A stretch of 64,000 bases of DNA from Parahalioglobus pacificus. Its GTDB lineage: Bacteria > Pseudomonadota > Gammaproteobacteria > Pseudomonadales > Halieaceae. Every line of letters starts with the position of its first letter. The stretch's first letter is position 1. A program made the translations under genes and the position numbers. The notes beneath the pieces are model-generated. The model worked only from the letters and a program-made list of their open reading frames with translations. It did no database searches and was not told the DNA's origin. The DNA is taken from positions 62,001 through 126,000 of the forward strand of contig NZ_BMYM01000001.1 of the NCBI RefSeq assembly GCF_014652275.1, written 5' to 3'. This document shows, in pieces, positions 42,300-51,667 of this stretch.

Positions 42300-43847
42300 A
42301 TGATGCTTGCGAATTCTAAAAATAAAGGCTGTTTCTTGGACGCCAACCTGGATCGCACCAATTTCGGTGCCACGCTTTTGGTCATCGCCCTGGTGTCCGT
42401 CCCGCTCATTCTCAACCCCGAAGCCGGTGCCGCTGCGGTGCAGCAAACTTATGCTTTGGTAGCGGCCAACTTCGGGTGGCTTTACGCGCTCGCTGGGATC
42501 GCTGCCTTGGTGGTTCTTCTCTGGCTGGCCTTTGGACCTTATGGTCGCGTGGTGCTGGGAAAAGAGGGCGAGCAACCCGAGTACAGCACCTACAGCTGGA
42601 TTGCCATGCTGTTTTGCGCCGGCGTCGGTGCGGGCCTGATGTATTGGTCGGTGATTGAGTGGGCATCCTACTACGATGCGCCGCCGTTCAATGTCGAGCC
42701 GCGGTCCCTGGAGGCGGCCAAGTGGGCTTCGTCTTACGGTCTCTTTCACTGGGGTTTCACGGCGTGGGCCTTCTACTGCCTGCCAACACTGGCCATCGCT
42801 TACCCGTTCTATGCCAAGGGCGTTCCCGTACTGAAGTACAGCCTGGGTTGTCACTATTGGCTGGCTGGTAAAGAAGAAAGCGCGCCGGCGCGAGCCATAG
42901 ATTTTCTGTTCATGATTGCACTGATCGGTGGCGCGGGCTCTTCGCTTGGGTTCTCAACGCCGCTGATTGCGACGCTGATATCGCGGCTGACGGGACTTGA
43001 GATGGGTTTTGGTCTGGAGGCAGGGGTGGTGGCACTGTGTGTCTGCACCTTTGCTGTCAGTGTCTACATGGGGCTCGACCGGGGCATCAAACGCCTCAGT
43101 GACGTCAATATGGCGCTAGCGCTGTTCCTTCTCGCGTTTGTATTTATTGCAGGGCCCAGTTTGTTCATCCTCAAGACCTCACTGAATGGTGTGGGTACCG
43201 TCATTCAGAACTATGTCGCCATGAGCACCTGGACGGACCCGTTCACTGACTCCGGCTTCTTCGAGGACTGGACGGTGTTTTACTGGGCTTGGTGGATTGC
43301 TTACGGTCCATTCGTGGGTATGTTCGTCACTCGTATTTCGCGGGGCCGTACCATCCGGCAGGTGATTCTGGGTATGTTGCTCTATGGCACGTTGGGCGGA
43401 GCGCTCTTTTACATGGTGCTTGGTAACTTCTCGTTGAGTCTGCAATTGGCTGGCGAGGTGGATGTGCTGGCAGTGATGGCAGCCAGCGATGGTAATCAGG
43501 CGATTGTTGCCAGCTTTGAGGCACTACCGATGTCCACATTCGCGATAGCGCTATTCTGTGTGGTGAGCATCATCTTTGCTGCCACCACCTATGATTCAGC
43601 GTCCTACACGTTAGCGTCCAGTGCCAGCCATCAGTTACATCCCAGCGAGGACCCCGCGCGTTGGCACCGCAGTTTTTGGGCGGTGGCCCTGGCCATCTTG
43701 CCGCTGACGCTGATGTACATCGGCGGTTTGCGAGTGGCGCAGACCTCGGTGCTGATTGCGTCACTGCCCATATTGTTTACGGGGGCCGCGTCCACGGTTG
43801 CGCTGATTCTGAGTCTGCGCCGTGACCACGGCTTACACAGGGATTAA
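42300..43847 (+). CDS. BCCT-family transporter
   Basis: A 515-residue inner-membrane carrier with 12 membrane segments. The ATG at 42300 follows AAGGG. The BCCT signature is clear: GAGVGAGLMYWSVIEW, GLFHWGFTAWAFYCLP (aromatic box), and WTVFYWAWWIAYGPFVGMFVTRISRGRTIRQV. The family imports quaternary ammonium or sulfonium compounds such as betaine, choline, carnitine or DMSP. The motif starting GAGVGA rather than GxGIGM is nearer to CaiT/sodium-independent members, but I cannot assign the ion. It is divergent from the dehydrogenase operon, suggesting uptake of that operon's substrate. A long osmosensing C-tail is absent. Confidence 0.92.
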   Translation: MMLANSKNKGCFLDANLDRTNFGATLLVIALVSVPLILNPEAGAAAVQQTYALVAANFGWLYALAGIAALVVLLWLAFGPYGRVVLGKEGEQPEYSTYSWIAMLFCAGVGAGLMYWSVIEWASYYDAPPFNVEPRSLEAAKWASSYGLFHWGFTAWAFYCLPTLAIAYPFYAKGVPVLKYSLGCHYWLAGKEESAPARAIDFLFMIALIGGAGSSLGFSTPLIATLISRLTGLEMGFGLEAGVVALCVCTFAVSVYMGLDRGIKRLSDVNMALALFLLAFVFIAGPSLFILKTSLNGVGTVIQNYVAMSTWTDPFTDSGFFEDWTVFYWAWWIAYGPFVGMFVTRISRGRTIRQVILGMLLYGTLGGALFYMVLGNFSLSLQLAGEVDVLAVMAASDGNQAIVASFEALPMSTFAIALFCVVSIIFAATTYDSASYTLASSASHQLHPSEDPARWHRSFWAVALAILPLTLMYIGGLRVAQTSVLIASLPILFTGAASTVALILSLRRDHGLHRD

Positions 43848-43922
43848 TCGTTCAAAAAATCAGCAAGAAGCCGCTTAGTTTTGCTCATGGAGCCATTAAT
43901 GATGCTCATTTGTGGTGTGTGC

Positions 43923-43950
43923 TTGCCGCTCGTTAGACTGGCATTATACT
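43923..43950 (+). promoter_or_regulatory. Probable sigma-70 promoter of the TonB receptor at 44.0 kb
   Basis: TTGCCG (43923-43928) and TATACT (43945-43950) are separated by 16 bases and lie 71 bases upstream of the receptor ATG. A TGGCAT overlaps the spacer, but it does not make the 17-bp operator motif. Confidence 0.5.
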
Positions 43951-44020
43951 CTTGCAGCCTGATAAAGGGCGGACGTAAGTATCCGCCCGCTATTATTTTA
44001 AGAAGAACTGGAGGGCAACC

Positions 44021-46339
44021 ATGCCGCACCCGCAAGACGTCTCCGGGTCGCTGTGCGCGACTACCGGGCTAAAAAGGCGCCCGATCACCACTCAAGTCAA
44101 ACGACTCGCTACCGTTTCTGCAGGCGCAATGCTCGCGCTGAGCCAAGCGACGGTCGCTCAAAACTCACCGCAGTTGGAAGAAGTGGTGGTAACCGCCCAG
44201 AAGCGTTCTGCCAACTTGCAGGATGTGCCTATCAGCATATCGGTGTTGAGCCAGGACTCGCTGGATAACCTGAATATCAGTGACTTTGGTGACTACGTGC
44301 AGCAGATTCCCTCGCTGTCCTTCACCCAGCGGCGCCCGGGGGAAGCCAGCCTGTTTATGCGTGGCATCTCCGAAGGCGGCAATGGTAACCAATCGCTTCA
44401 GGGTCCATCCGTAGCGATCTATCTTGACGAGCAACCGGTAACGGCTATCGGCTTTAACCTCGACCCGCACATCTATGACGTTGAACGCATCGAGGTGCTG
44501 AAGGGACCGCAGGGTACGCTGTTCGGTGCTGCCTCCCAGGCGGGAACTCTGCGTATCATTACCAACAAGCCCAGCACCGATGCCTTTGATGCCGGCTTTG
44601 ATTTAACGGCAGAGACGATCTCCGATGGCGGCGACAGCTACATGGCCGAGGGTTTCGTGAACGTGCCCATGGGCGACCGCGCAGCACTGCGCCTGACGGC
44701 CTGGTGGGATGATGACGGCGGTTATATCGATGCCGTGGAAGACACCATTACTTACCCCCTCAGCGGAATCACCCGCACTAACGAAGCTTACCGCGAAGAC
44801 GACTTCAATACGGCCGAGAAAACGGGCCTGCGTGCAGCACTGCGAGTCGATCTCAATGATAGTTGGACAGCTAACGTTGCGGCCACCTATCAGGAAAATG
44901 ACATCGAGGGCATCTGGGACCACGATCCCGATGAGTTGGGCGATTTCAAAGTGTCGCGCTTCTTCGAAGACAACGCCAAGGATGAGTGGACCCAGTTTGC
45001 ACTCACGCTGGAAGGGGATCTGGGCTTTGCCGACTTGACCTACGCTGGCTCGTATCTCGACCGTGACTATGAAACTTACAGCGACTATTCAGCATACTCC
45101 ATTGATGGGTTTGTAGAGCCTTATTACACCTGTTACGTGTCTTACTTCGGGCCCTGTGTTGATCCGAGTATCCAGTATTCCAACCTGTCTGAGATCACCA
45201 GCCAGACGCACGAACTGCGCCTCGCTTCCAGTACTGACCGGATTGACTGGATTGTTGGCGCTTTCTACATCGAAACTGAAACCGACTTCGATAGCCGCTG
45301 GTCTATCCCGCCGATCAATCCCGGCGCTGCAGTGATCGATGACTTGTACTTCCAGACTGACCAGGTGCGCGAGGACAGCGAGATCGCCATTTTTGGCGAG
45401 CTCAACTATCGCTTTACGGATAAGTTGACTGGCACCGTCGGCTACCGCTGGTTTGATGGGGAGACCACCCTGGATGGCTTTGTGGGAACAGTGTTCTTCC
45501 CCGAGGGCGGTTTCGCCTTCTCACCTGAGCGCCCCCCGGATAATGTCGACAGCAAGTACAGTGGCGACGATGGCACCCTCAAACTTAGCCTGTCCTATGA
45601 CGTGTCAGACGACACCATGGTGTACGCCACTTTTGCCGAGGGCTATCGCCCCGGCGGTGTAAACCGTGCGCCTGGCGTGGGTGAGACCTACGACCCTGAC
45701 TTCCTGGACAGCTATGAGCTGGGCTGGAAGAGCACCCTAATGGACGGTGCCTGGCGCTTTAATGGCGCGCTGTACTTCATGGAGTGGGATGACGTTCAGA
45801 TTGGTTTCTTCAACCCGGATATTTCCCTGCTGGGCCTCGTGGATAACGTGGGTTCTGCAGAGAGCTACGGTGTGGAAATCGACACCACGTATCTGGTGAC
45901 GGACAACCTTGAGTTGACCCTGGCCTATGCCTACAACAAGGCAGAGCTGACAGATGACTACTTTGCGCGGTCGGATAACACCGAGCCGGACGCTGTAGAC
46001 GGTCAGGACCTGCCCTTCACACCGGACAACAAGTTCACGGTGACTGGACGTTACAATTTTGACCTGGGCGCTATGCCGTCGGCGGTGCAGCTGAACTACA
46101 CCTACACCGACAGCATGTATAACGACATCTTCATTGCAAACCGCGAAGAGATGGACAGCTACGGTTTGCTGAGCGCGTCGTTCACCATAGAAGGTGACGG
46201 TTGGCATGCCTCGCTGTTTGGCGACAACCTCACCGATGAGGTGGCCGAGCTGTACATTAACTCGGTGGATATCCGTCGCTTGACCACAGTGAACCAGCCG
46301 CGCACCTTCGGTGTGAGCTTCGGCATGCGATTCGACTGA
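44021..46339 (+). CDS. TonB-dependent receptor
   Basis: A 772-residue outer-membrane receptor. The ATG at 44021 follows GGAGG. It has a long basic N-terminus before the signal core (LATVSAGAMLALSQATVAQ), a TonB box EEVVVTAQKR, plug with VERIEVLKGPQGTLFGAASQ, and a barrel ending VSFGMRFD. The plug segment has GAASQAGTLRI instead of the commoner GRNT. It is transcribed from a likely sigma-70 promoter and ends at a strong terminator before the TPR-sulfotransferase. Ligand unknown. Confidence 0.93.
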   Translation: MPHPQDVSGSLCATTGLKRRPITTQVKRLATVSAGAMLALSQATVAQNSPQLEEVVVTAQKRSANLQDVPISISVLSQDSLDNLNISDFGDYVQQIPSLSFTQRRPGEASLFMRGISEGGNGNQSLQGPSVAIYLDEQPVTAIGFNLDPHIYDVERIEVLKGPQGTLFGAASQAGTLRIITNKPSTDAFDAGFDLTAETISDGGDSYMAEGFVNVPMGDRAALRLTAWWDDDGGYIDAVEDTITYPLSGITRTNEAYREDDFNTAEKTGLRAALRVDLNDSWTANVAATYQENDIEGIWDHDPDELGDFKVSRFFEDNAKDEWTQFALTLEGDLGFADLTYAGSYLDRDYETYSDYSAYSIDGFVEPYYTCYVSYFGPCVDPSIQYSNLSEITSQTHELRLASSTDRIDWIVGAFYIETETDFDSRWSIPPINPGAAVIDDLYFQTDQVREDSEIAIFGELNYRFTDKLTGTVGYRWFDGETTLDGFVGTVFFPEGGFAFSPERPPDNVDSKYSGDDGTLKLSLSYDVSDDTMVYATFAEGYRPGGVNRAPGVGETYDPDFLDSYELGWKSTLMDGAWRFNGALYFMEWDDVQIGFFNPDISLLGLVDNVGSAESYGVEIDTTYLVTDNLELTLAYAYNKAELTDDYFARSDNTEPDAVDGQDLPFTPDNKFTVTGRYNFDLGAMPSAVQLNYTYTDSMYNDIFIANREEMDSYGLLSASFTIEGDGWHASLFGDNLTDEVAELYINSVDIRRLTTVNQPRTFGVSFGMRFD

Positions 46340-46372
46340 TTGCCAATGAAGAGGTCAGCTGGCTGACCACAG

Positions 46373-46413
46373 ACGGCGCTCCTGGGTTACTATCTGGAGC
46401 GCCGTTTTTGTTT
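46373..46413 (+). terminator. Rho-independent terminator after the TonB receptor
   Basis: A perfect 10-bp stem ACGGCGCTCC / GGAGCGCCGT with a 13-nt loop is followed by TTTTTGTTT. It separates the receptor from the TPR-sulfotransferase gene and rules out an upstream TTG start at 46408 for the latter. Confidence 0.9.
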
Positions 46414-46446
46414 GCACAGGGCAAACCACACAACACCACGTTTCTT

Positions 46447-48075
46447 ATGACTGATTCCCCAAGAGCACCGCGCAAGGTGCCCACCCGAAAAGATTTTCCG
46501 GCGCCATTGATTGAGGCCACTGAGTACATTGCTGCAGGCAGGCTGGCGAAGGCAGAGCCGATACTCAGGCGCTACGTAGAGCAGAACCCGGGTGATGTGA
46601 ACGGTATTCGGCTGCTCGGCGAGCTGGGCTTGCAGTTGGGCGCCCTGCAGGATGCAGAAAACCTGCTGCAACGGGCTGTAGAACTAGCACCTGACTATCA
46701 CGCTGCCCGTTACGCTTATGCCAATGCGCTCTATAAACGTCACCGGTATGAGGACGCCATTGCACAACTCGACCAGCTGTTGGCGCAGGAGGCTAACAAT
46801 CCGGGTTGGCTGACGCTGAAGGCCGCCTGTTTGGTTGAGATCAATGAGCACGCTCAGGCTGTACCGCTGTTCGAGACAATACTGGAGCATTATCCGCAGT
46901 TTCGTCAGGCACAGCTCAGCTATGGTCATGCCTTGCGTGCGGTGGGCCGTAGTGAACAATCGGTTGCGGCCTACGAGGCAGCCGCTGAACAAATAGACGG
47001 AGCGGGCGAGGCTTTTTGGAGCCTGGCTAACCTCAAAACGTATCGCTTTACCGATGCACAGTTAACGAGCATTGAACAGTTGCTTGGCGACAAGCAGTGT
47101 CCTTACCGGGATTACTATCACCTGTTGTTTGCCCTGGGTAAGGCGCGCGAGGACCGTGGCGAGTATGAAGCGGCCATGGCCGCATACGTGAAAGGTAATC
47201 AGGTGCGTGGCAAAAGCGTGCCCTGGCAGGCCGAGACCTTCCACCACGATACTCGCGAACTGATGGCATTCTTCGACGAGGCATTGATTGCGCGTCAGCG
47301 TGGCAGTGGCTGTGAATCCCCCGACCCCATTTTTGTGGTGGGCTTGCCGCGCGCCGGGTCTACCCTGATCGAGCAGATATTGGCCAGCCATTCACAGGTG
47401 GAAGGCACTGCAGAGCTGGCCGATATCATCGCACTGGCACGTAAAATCTCCGGTAAGCGACGCAGAGACGACCCCTCTAAGTATCCCTCGGCACTGGCAG
47501 ACATGGACGCGCAAACGCTACGAGAGCTGGGCGAGAGTTACATCAGTAGCACCGCCGTTCAGCGCATGACGGATGCGCCTTTCTTCATCGACAAGATGCC
47601 CAACAACTTCAGCCACATCGGCTTGATACACCTGATATTACCTAACGCCAAGATTATCGACGCGCGTCGCCATCCTATGGATTGCTGCTTTAGTGGTTAT
47701 AAGCAGCTGTTCGCCTCGGGGCAGGGCTTCAGTTATGGCATGGACCGCATAGGCAACTACTACCGGGATTATGTCGATCTGATGGATCACTGGGATCGTG
47801 TGCTTCCAGGGCGTGTATTGCGAGTTCAATACGAGAAGATGGTAGACGATACCGAAGCGCAGGTTCGCCGGCTTCTGGATTACTGCGGCCTTCCCTTTGA
47901 GGAGCAGTGCCTGGCATTTCATGAAACGCAGCGCACGGTGCGAACCGCCAGCTCAGAGCAGGTGCGCCAACCTATCTACCGCAGTGGTATGGGGCAGTGG
48001 GAGCCGTTTTCCCGGTGGCTGGACCCACTGCGGCAGGCGCTGGGTCCGGTGCTAGAGCGTTACCCAGAAAAGTAG
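46447..48075 (+). CDS. TPR-repeat sulfotransferase
   Basis: A 542-residue protein. Residues ~20-240 are tetratricopeptide repeats (AGRLAKAEPILRRYVEQNPGD, GALQDAENLLQRAVELAPDYH, HRYEDAIAQLDQLL). The C-terminal half is a PAPS-dependent sulfotransferase: the 5'-phosphosulfate loop is VGLPRAGSTLIEQIL, with FIDKMPNNFSHIGLI and DARRHPMDCCFSGY (3'-phosphate loop). It should transfer sulfate to a hydroxyl or a tyrosine in a target recognised by the TPR domain. The ATG at 46447 lacks a clear Shine-Dalgarno. It follows a TonB receptor; such pairing recurs in marine and sphingomonad genomes, from general knowledge. Substrate unknown. Confidence 0.87.
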   Translation: MTDSPRAPRKVPTRKDFPAPLIEATEYIAAGRLAKAEPILRRYVEQNPGDVNGIRLLGELGLQLGALQDAENLLQRAVELAPDYHAARYAYANALYKRHRYEDAIAQLDQLLAQEANNPGWLTLKAACLVEINEHAQAVPLFETILEHYPQFRQAQLSYGHALRAVGRSEQSVAAYEAAAEQIDGAGEAFWSLANLKTYRFTDAQLTSIEQLLGDKQCPYRDYYHLLFALGKAREDRGEYEAAMAAYVKGNQVRGKSVPWQAETFHHDTRELMAFFDEALIARQRGSGCESPDPIFVVGLPRAGSTLIEQILASHSQVEGTAELADIIALARKISGKRRRDDPSKYPSALADMDAQTLRELGESYISSTAVQRMTDAPFFIDKMPNNFSHIGLIHLILPNAKIIDARRHPMDCCFSGYKQLFASGQGFSYGMDRIGNYYRDYVDLMDHWDRVLPGRVLRVQYEKMVDDTEAQVRRLLDYCGLPFEEQCLAFHETQRTVRTASSEQVRQPIYRSGMGQWEPFSRWLDPLRQALGPVLERYPEK

Positions 48076-48081
48076 CGGCGT

Positions 48082-49008
48082 TTAGCTCGAGGTCGTGATG
48101 CTGCTGTCGCTGGCGACCTCTTTAAGTAACCACTCCCGAAACAGCGCGATCTTATGCTGCTCTCGGCGCTCCTTGCGGCAGGCAAGGTACCAGCTGCGCG
48201 GGTTTGGGATTGCGTTATCTGGAAACAGCTCGACGAGCGCACCGCTGGCCAGGTCACGTTCAATGTAGGGTTGCTGACCCAGTGCCACTCCAAGCCCTTG
48301 TGCAGCGCTTCCCAGGGCCAGATCATAGCTCTCGAGTTGCAAGCCATTTTCGCAGTCAATCTCTTGTAGGGCATGTGCGGCTAGCCAAACCTGCCAGTCC
48401 TCTCTAGACGGGTACACCTGTATCAGCTGCGCACTCGCCAGATCGGCAGGCGATGCAAAAGGTCCATGCGTATCTCGGTAGCTTGCACTGCAGACGGGGG
48501 TCATCGTCACATTAAATAAGTGTGCGTAGTCCAAGCGTTCATCCGTGGGCTGTGTGATCAGAATCGCCGCGTCAATATCGCCGTAGTCGAAGTTCGCATC
48601 GGTCTGTGCTGTGGTGAGTCGTACTTGAACGTCCGTATGTTCCTGCTGAAATCTTGCCAGACGCGGTAACAACCACCTGCTGGTAAACGTGGAATACACC
48701 TGCAGCGTCAGGATAGAGACCAGCGAACTGCTAGTGACGGCGCGGGTGCCCTCGGCAATCTGGTCAAAGGCTTCTCGCAGGATGGGGTAATACAACTCCC
48801 CCTGCGCAGTGAGCTCAATACCGCGAGCTTGGCGGGCAAATAGGGCCAGGCCCAATTGGTCCTCCAGTCCCTTTATCTGGTGGCTGATGGCTGACTGAGA
48901 GACGCTGAGTTCTTCGGCTGCGGCTTTAAAACTCAGGTGTCTGGCTGCGGCCTCAAAGGTACGCAATGCGTTGAGCGAGGGAAGTCGACGGGATTTTGCT
49001 GGGTGCAT
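48082..49008 (-). CDS. LysR-family regulator (GcvA-like)
   Basis: A 308-residue LysR-type regulator. The N-terminal helix-turn-helix reads LPSLNALRTFEAAARHLSFKAAAEELSVSQSAISHQIKGLEDQLG, followed by LFARQARGIELTAQGELYY; the SLNALRxFEAAARHLSF start is typical of GcvA-type members. The effector-binding domain ends ACRKERREQHKIALFREWL. It is divergent from the carboxylesterase at 49116 (107-base gap) and may control it, itself, or the folate-linked pair at 50.8 kb. It converges with the TPR-sulfotransferase. Confidence 0.9.
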   Translation of the reverse strand: MHPAKSRRLPSLNALRTFEAAARHLSFKAAAEELSVSQSAISHQIKGLEDQLGLALFARQARGIELTAQGELYYPILREAFDQIAEGTRAVTSSSLVSILTLQVYSTFTSRWLLPRLARFQQEHTDVQVRLTTAQTDANFDYGDIDAAILITQPTDERLDYAHLFNVTMTPVCSASYRDTHGPFASPADLASAQLIQVYPSREDWQVWLAAHALQEIDCENGLQLESYDLALGSAAQGLGVALGQQPYIERDLASGALVELFPDNAIPNPRSWYLACRKERREQHKIALFREWLLKEVASDSSITTSS

Positions 49009-49115
49009 GATGCGGCCAAACGGTTTTTCAGAATTACGAATAGTAGCGACTACAGCCGCTTAAACATAGGCGAGTTGATGGTAGAGTGCGCGCTTACCAT
49101 TCGCTGCGTGCCGCC

Positions 49116-50666
49116 ATGAAAAACGTCGTCTTATTCTTACGCTTTGCTGTGTCTACTGTGTTGGTTTGCGCAATGCCTGCCTGGGCACAGCCACCCGTGT
49201 TGAGCGCAAATGGGGTTAACTATCAGGGACAGTGGTTGCAGGCAGACCAGGTTCAAGCCTTTTACGGTGTGCCGTTTGCCCAGCCGCCAGTCGACGATCT
49301 TCGTTGGCAGGCGCCGCGCCCGCTTCATGATGTCGGTCCTACAGCCGGGAGGGTATTGGCGCATGCGACTCAATTCGCAGCCGCCTGCTATCAGGGACCG
49401 CATATCGCCAACTGGTATCGCGGGGTGGTTGAAAGCTTTGGTGGTGATCCCGATACGGTGCTGCAGCCGCCGGTCGCCGAGGACTGTCTTTATCTGAATA
49501 TCTGGGCGCCTGCAGGTGCAGAGCCTGGCAGTTTGCCGGTGATAGTGTATGTCCATGGCGGCAGCAACAAGGGGGGCTTCTCCTTTGAGCCCAATTACCA
49601 CGGGGAGCACCTCGCCGCGCAGGGTGTTGTGGTTGTCAGCGTTGCCTACCGCTTGGGGATATTCGGATTCTTCAGCCACCCGGAACTGCAGCAGTCAAAT
49701 TTTGCATTGCTGGATATTGCAGCAGCCCTCAGGTGGGTGAAGGCACATGTGAGTGCGGTCGGTGGAGATGCCGGCAACATCACCCTGGTGGGCGAGTCCG
49801 CCGGTGGCAATAACATCATTCACCTCATTGCTAGCGATTCGTCACCTGAGCTATTTCAACGTGCCGTTGTGCAGAGTGCAGGTTGGGCCATGGACAGCAG
49901 GGTGACGCGGGCCGCAAGCTTGGTAACGGGAGAGCAGGCGGATGCTGACTTAGCCGGCGGTAAGGGCTTGGCTGCCTTGCGTCAGGTCAGTGCCCAGGCG
50001 CTGCTGGAACACGCTGAGCGGATGGCGCTGGAGTTTGATCCCGTTGTAGATGGCGACACAGTGACTGCCCCGGTTGCCGACTGGCTGGTATCTGCTGGAC
50101 CGCTGCCTGACCTACTGATTGGCAGCAATGCCGATGAGTGGAAAATGTACCTTGATGAATCCGCCAGCCTGACTCAATGGTTCGAAGACAGTGGGCTTAC
50201 GCCTGATCAGATAGCGGCACTGAGCTACGAGCTGGGCGAAGCGGCGCTTGCCGACGAGCGCAGTGCACTAGACCGGCTGATTACAGCGCAGCAATTTGTC
50301 TGCCCTAGTCTGGCGCTGGCACGGCAGACCCGCGCTGCAGGGGCTGCCAGTTACGTGTATTTGTTTGCACGCCAACGCGCCGGTGAGCAGGCGGCGACCA
50401 TGGGTGCCTATCACGGTGCAGAGTTACCCTATGTCTTCAACACCCACGACAGCTGGCTACCGACGAGTGCGGTGGACCATGCGATCACTGAACGGATGAT
50501 GCGAGCCTGGCTAAACTTTGCCGCGCAGGGCGACCCCAACCCGGTCAGTGGCGACGGTTTGATGTGGCCTGAATTCGATCAGCGCTCGCTGGCGTATCGG
50601 TTAGATACCACCGATGCGGTGCTTCCTCACCGGGACAGCAGGCTCTGCCAATTGCTGCGGCTATAA
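49116..50666 (+). CDS. Secreted type B carboxylesterase
   Basis: A 516-residue alpha/beta hydrolase of the carboxylesterase type B family. The ATG at 49116 opens a signal peptide (FAVSTVLVCAMPAWAQ). Signatures are FYGVPFAQPPVDDLRWQAPRP, EDCLYLNIWAP, VYVHGGSNKGG, the nucleophile serine in GESAGG, and the late HGAELPYVF catalytic His segment. It likely hydrolyses carboxylic esters in the periplasm or outside. Divergent from the GcvA-like regulator. Substrate unknown. Confidence 0.9.
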   Translation: MKNVVLFLRFAVSTVLVCAMPAWAQPPVLSANGVNYQGQWLQADQVQAFYGVPFAQPPVDDLRWQAPRPLHDVGPTAGRVLAHATQFAAACYQGPHIANWYRGVVESFGGDPDTVLQPPVAEDCLYLNIWAPAGAEPGSLPVIVYVHGGSNKGGFSFEPNYHGEHLAAQGVVVVSVAYRLGIFGFFSHPELQQSNFALLDIAAALRWVKAHVSAVGGDAGNITLVGESAGGNNIIHLIASDSSPELFQRAVVQSAGWAMDSRVTRAASLVTGEQADADLAGGKGLAALRQVSAQALLEHAERMALEFDPVVDGDTVTAPVADWLVSAGPLPDLLIGSNADEWKMYLDESASLTQWFEDSGLTPDQIAALSYELGEAALADERSALDRLITAQQFVCPSLALARQTRAAGAASYVYLFARQRAGEQAATMGAYHGAELPYVFNTHDSWLPTSAVDHAITERMMRAWLNFAAQGDPNPVSGDGLMWPEFDQRSLAYRLDTTDAVLPHRDSRLCQLLRL

Positions 50667-50742
50667 GCTGCGTTCGTTAGCCATGCTCCGGTAGCTCTAA
50701 TCAAGTGGCTGGTGCTTAGACGGGTGAGGATTTCTGTATTGT

Positions 50743-50760
50743 CCTGAAATTAATTTCAGG
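50743..50760. promoter_or_regulatory. Perfect 18-bp palindrome upstream of the MTHFR-like/DmdA-like operon
   Basis: CCTGAAATTAATTTCAGG is its own exact reverse complement. It lies 50 bases before the chosen start at 50811. The core TGAA-N6-TTCA resembles the MetR box (TGAA-N5-TTCA) but is one base wider. A LysR-type or other dimeric regulator site is likely. Confidence 0.6.
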
Positions 50761-50810
50761 TGATTCTCGCGGGCGTTTTCTCCAAAATTGCCGCGTTCGT
50801 TCCAGAGCGT

Positions 50811-51656
50811 ATGTCCACTATGTCCCGGTTATTGTCGTGTATGGATTCCCTCTATCTGGAGGTGTTTCCCGATGCCAAGATTCATGAACAGCTACTCAGT
50901 TTGCCCGCCGGCTCCCACGTTGGTTTGACCTGCTCTCCCAAGAAGGGTCTGCAGACTACATTGGACCTGATGACGCAGTTGCATGGCAGCGGTCTCGAGT
51001 TGATTCCACACGTGGCTGCGCGCCAGGTCCGCGACAAAGCACATCTGCAAGATGTCCTCGATCAATTGCATGAGCAGGGTGTGGAGACACTGTTCGTGCC
51101 CGGTGGCGATATGGCCAAGCCCGTGGGCAGCTATGACAGTGCTCTGGCGTTGTTGCGTGATGTGGCAGAGCTGGGTCACTCGCTCAGGGACATCGGAATC
51201 GCCGCGCATCCGGAGGGTCACCCGGAAGCGTCGAACGAAGCACTGCAGCAGGCCCTTCTGGATAAGCAGCCTCTGGCGACCTACATGGTCACCCAGATGT
51301 GCTTCAACGTGCCTCTGATGATCGACTGGCTGAAGGGCATGCGCGCTGCCGGCGTGAGCTTACCAGTGTGGTTTGGATTGCCGGGGGTGATGGACAGGCT
51401 AAAGCTGTTCAAGACGGCGCTGCGCATTGGTGTAGGTGAGTCGGCGCGCTTCGCGCGCAAGCAAAAGAGCTTGACCGGTGCGCTGCTGGGCGCTTCCCGC
51501 TACACCCCGGACGACATTCTGATGGATGTGGCTCCCGCACTGGAGGATGAGGCCCTGGGTATCGGTGGCTTCTACCTGTTTAGTTTTAATCAACTGGAGG
51601 AGACGTTGGCCTGGCGCACCCAGTTACTGCAGGACCTGAAGGCCAAGACAGCCTAG
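50811..51656 (+). CDS. Methylenetetrahydrofolate reductase-like protein
   Basis: About 281 residues, MTHFR/MetF TIM-barrel family. Visible: HVGLTCSPKKGLQTTLDLM, LELIPHVAARQVRD, VETLFVPGGDM (FAD/folate region) and the characteristic IGIAAHPEGHPEAS. The Glu of the usual EFFPP motif is replaced (GLTCSPK), so it belongs to a divergent branch. The start is uncertain: ATG codons at 50811, 50820 and 50841 are possible, and none has a good ribosome-binding site. It is 11 bases upstream of the DmdA/GcvT-like gene, so it probably oxidises or regenerates the folate used by that methyltransferase. Confidence 0.82.
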   Translation: MSTMSRLLSCMDSLYLEVFPDAKIHEQLLSLPAGSHVGLTCSPKKGLQTTLDLMTQLHGSGLELIPHVAARQVRDKAHLQDVLDQLHEQGVETLFVPGGDMAKPVGSYDSALALLRDVAELGHSLRDIGIAAHPEGHPEASNEALQQALLDKQPLATYMVTQMCFNVPLMIDWLKGMRAAGVSLPVWFGLPGVMDRLKLFKTALRIGVGESARFARKQKSLTGALLGASRYTPDDILMDVAPALEDEALGIGGFYLFSFNQLEETLAWRTQLLQDLKAKTA

Positions 51657-51667
51657 GACATACAATA

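Noticed and set aside
42192-42854. Open frame extending the aldehyde dehydrogenase upstream by 221 codons
   Set aside because: It runs antisense through the BCCT transporter gene, lacks domain signal, and the ATG at 42191 has an AGGAG site and the usual family N-terminus.
43940-43957. Operator-like TGGCATTATACTCTTGC upstream of the TonB receptor at 44.0 kb
   Set aside because: Only the left arm agrees; the sequence is better explained as the -10 region (TATACT) of a sigma-70 promoter.
46408-46446. Earlier TTG start for the TPR-sulfotransferase
   Set aside because: It falls in the terminator hairpin and T-tract of the preceding receptor gene; the ATG at 46447 is more likely.
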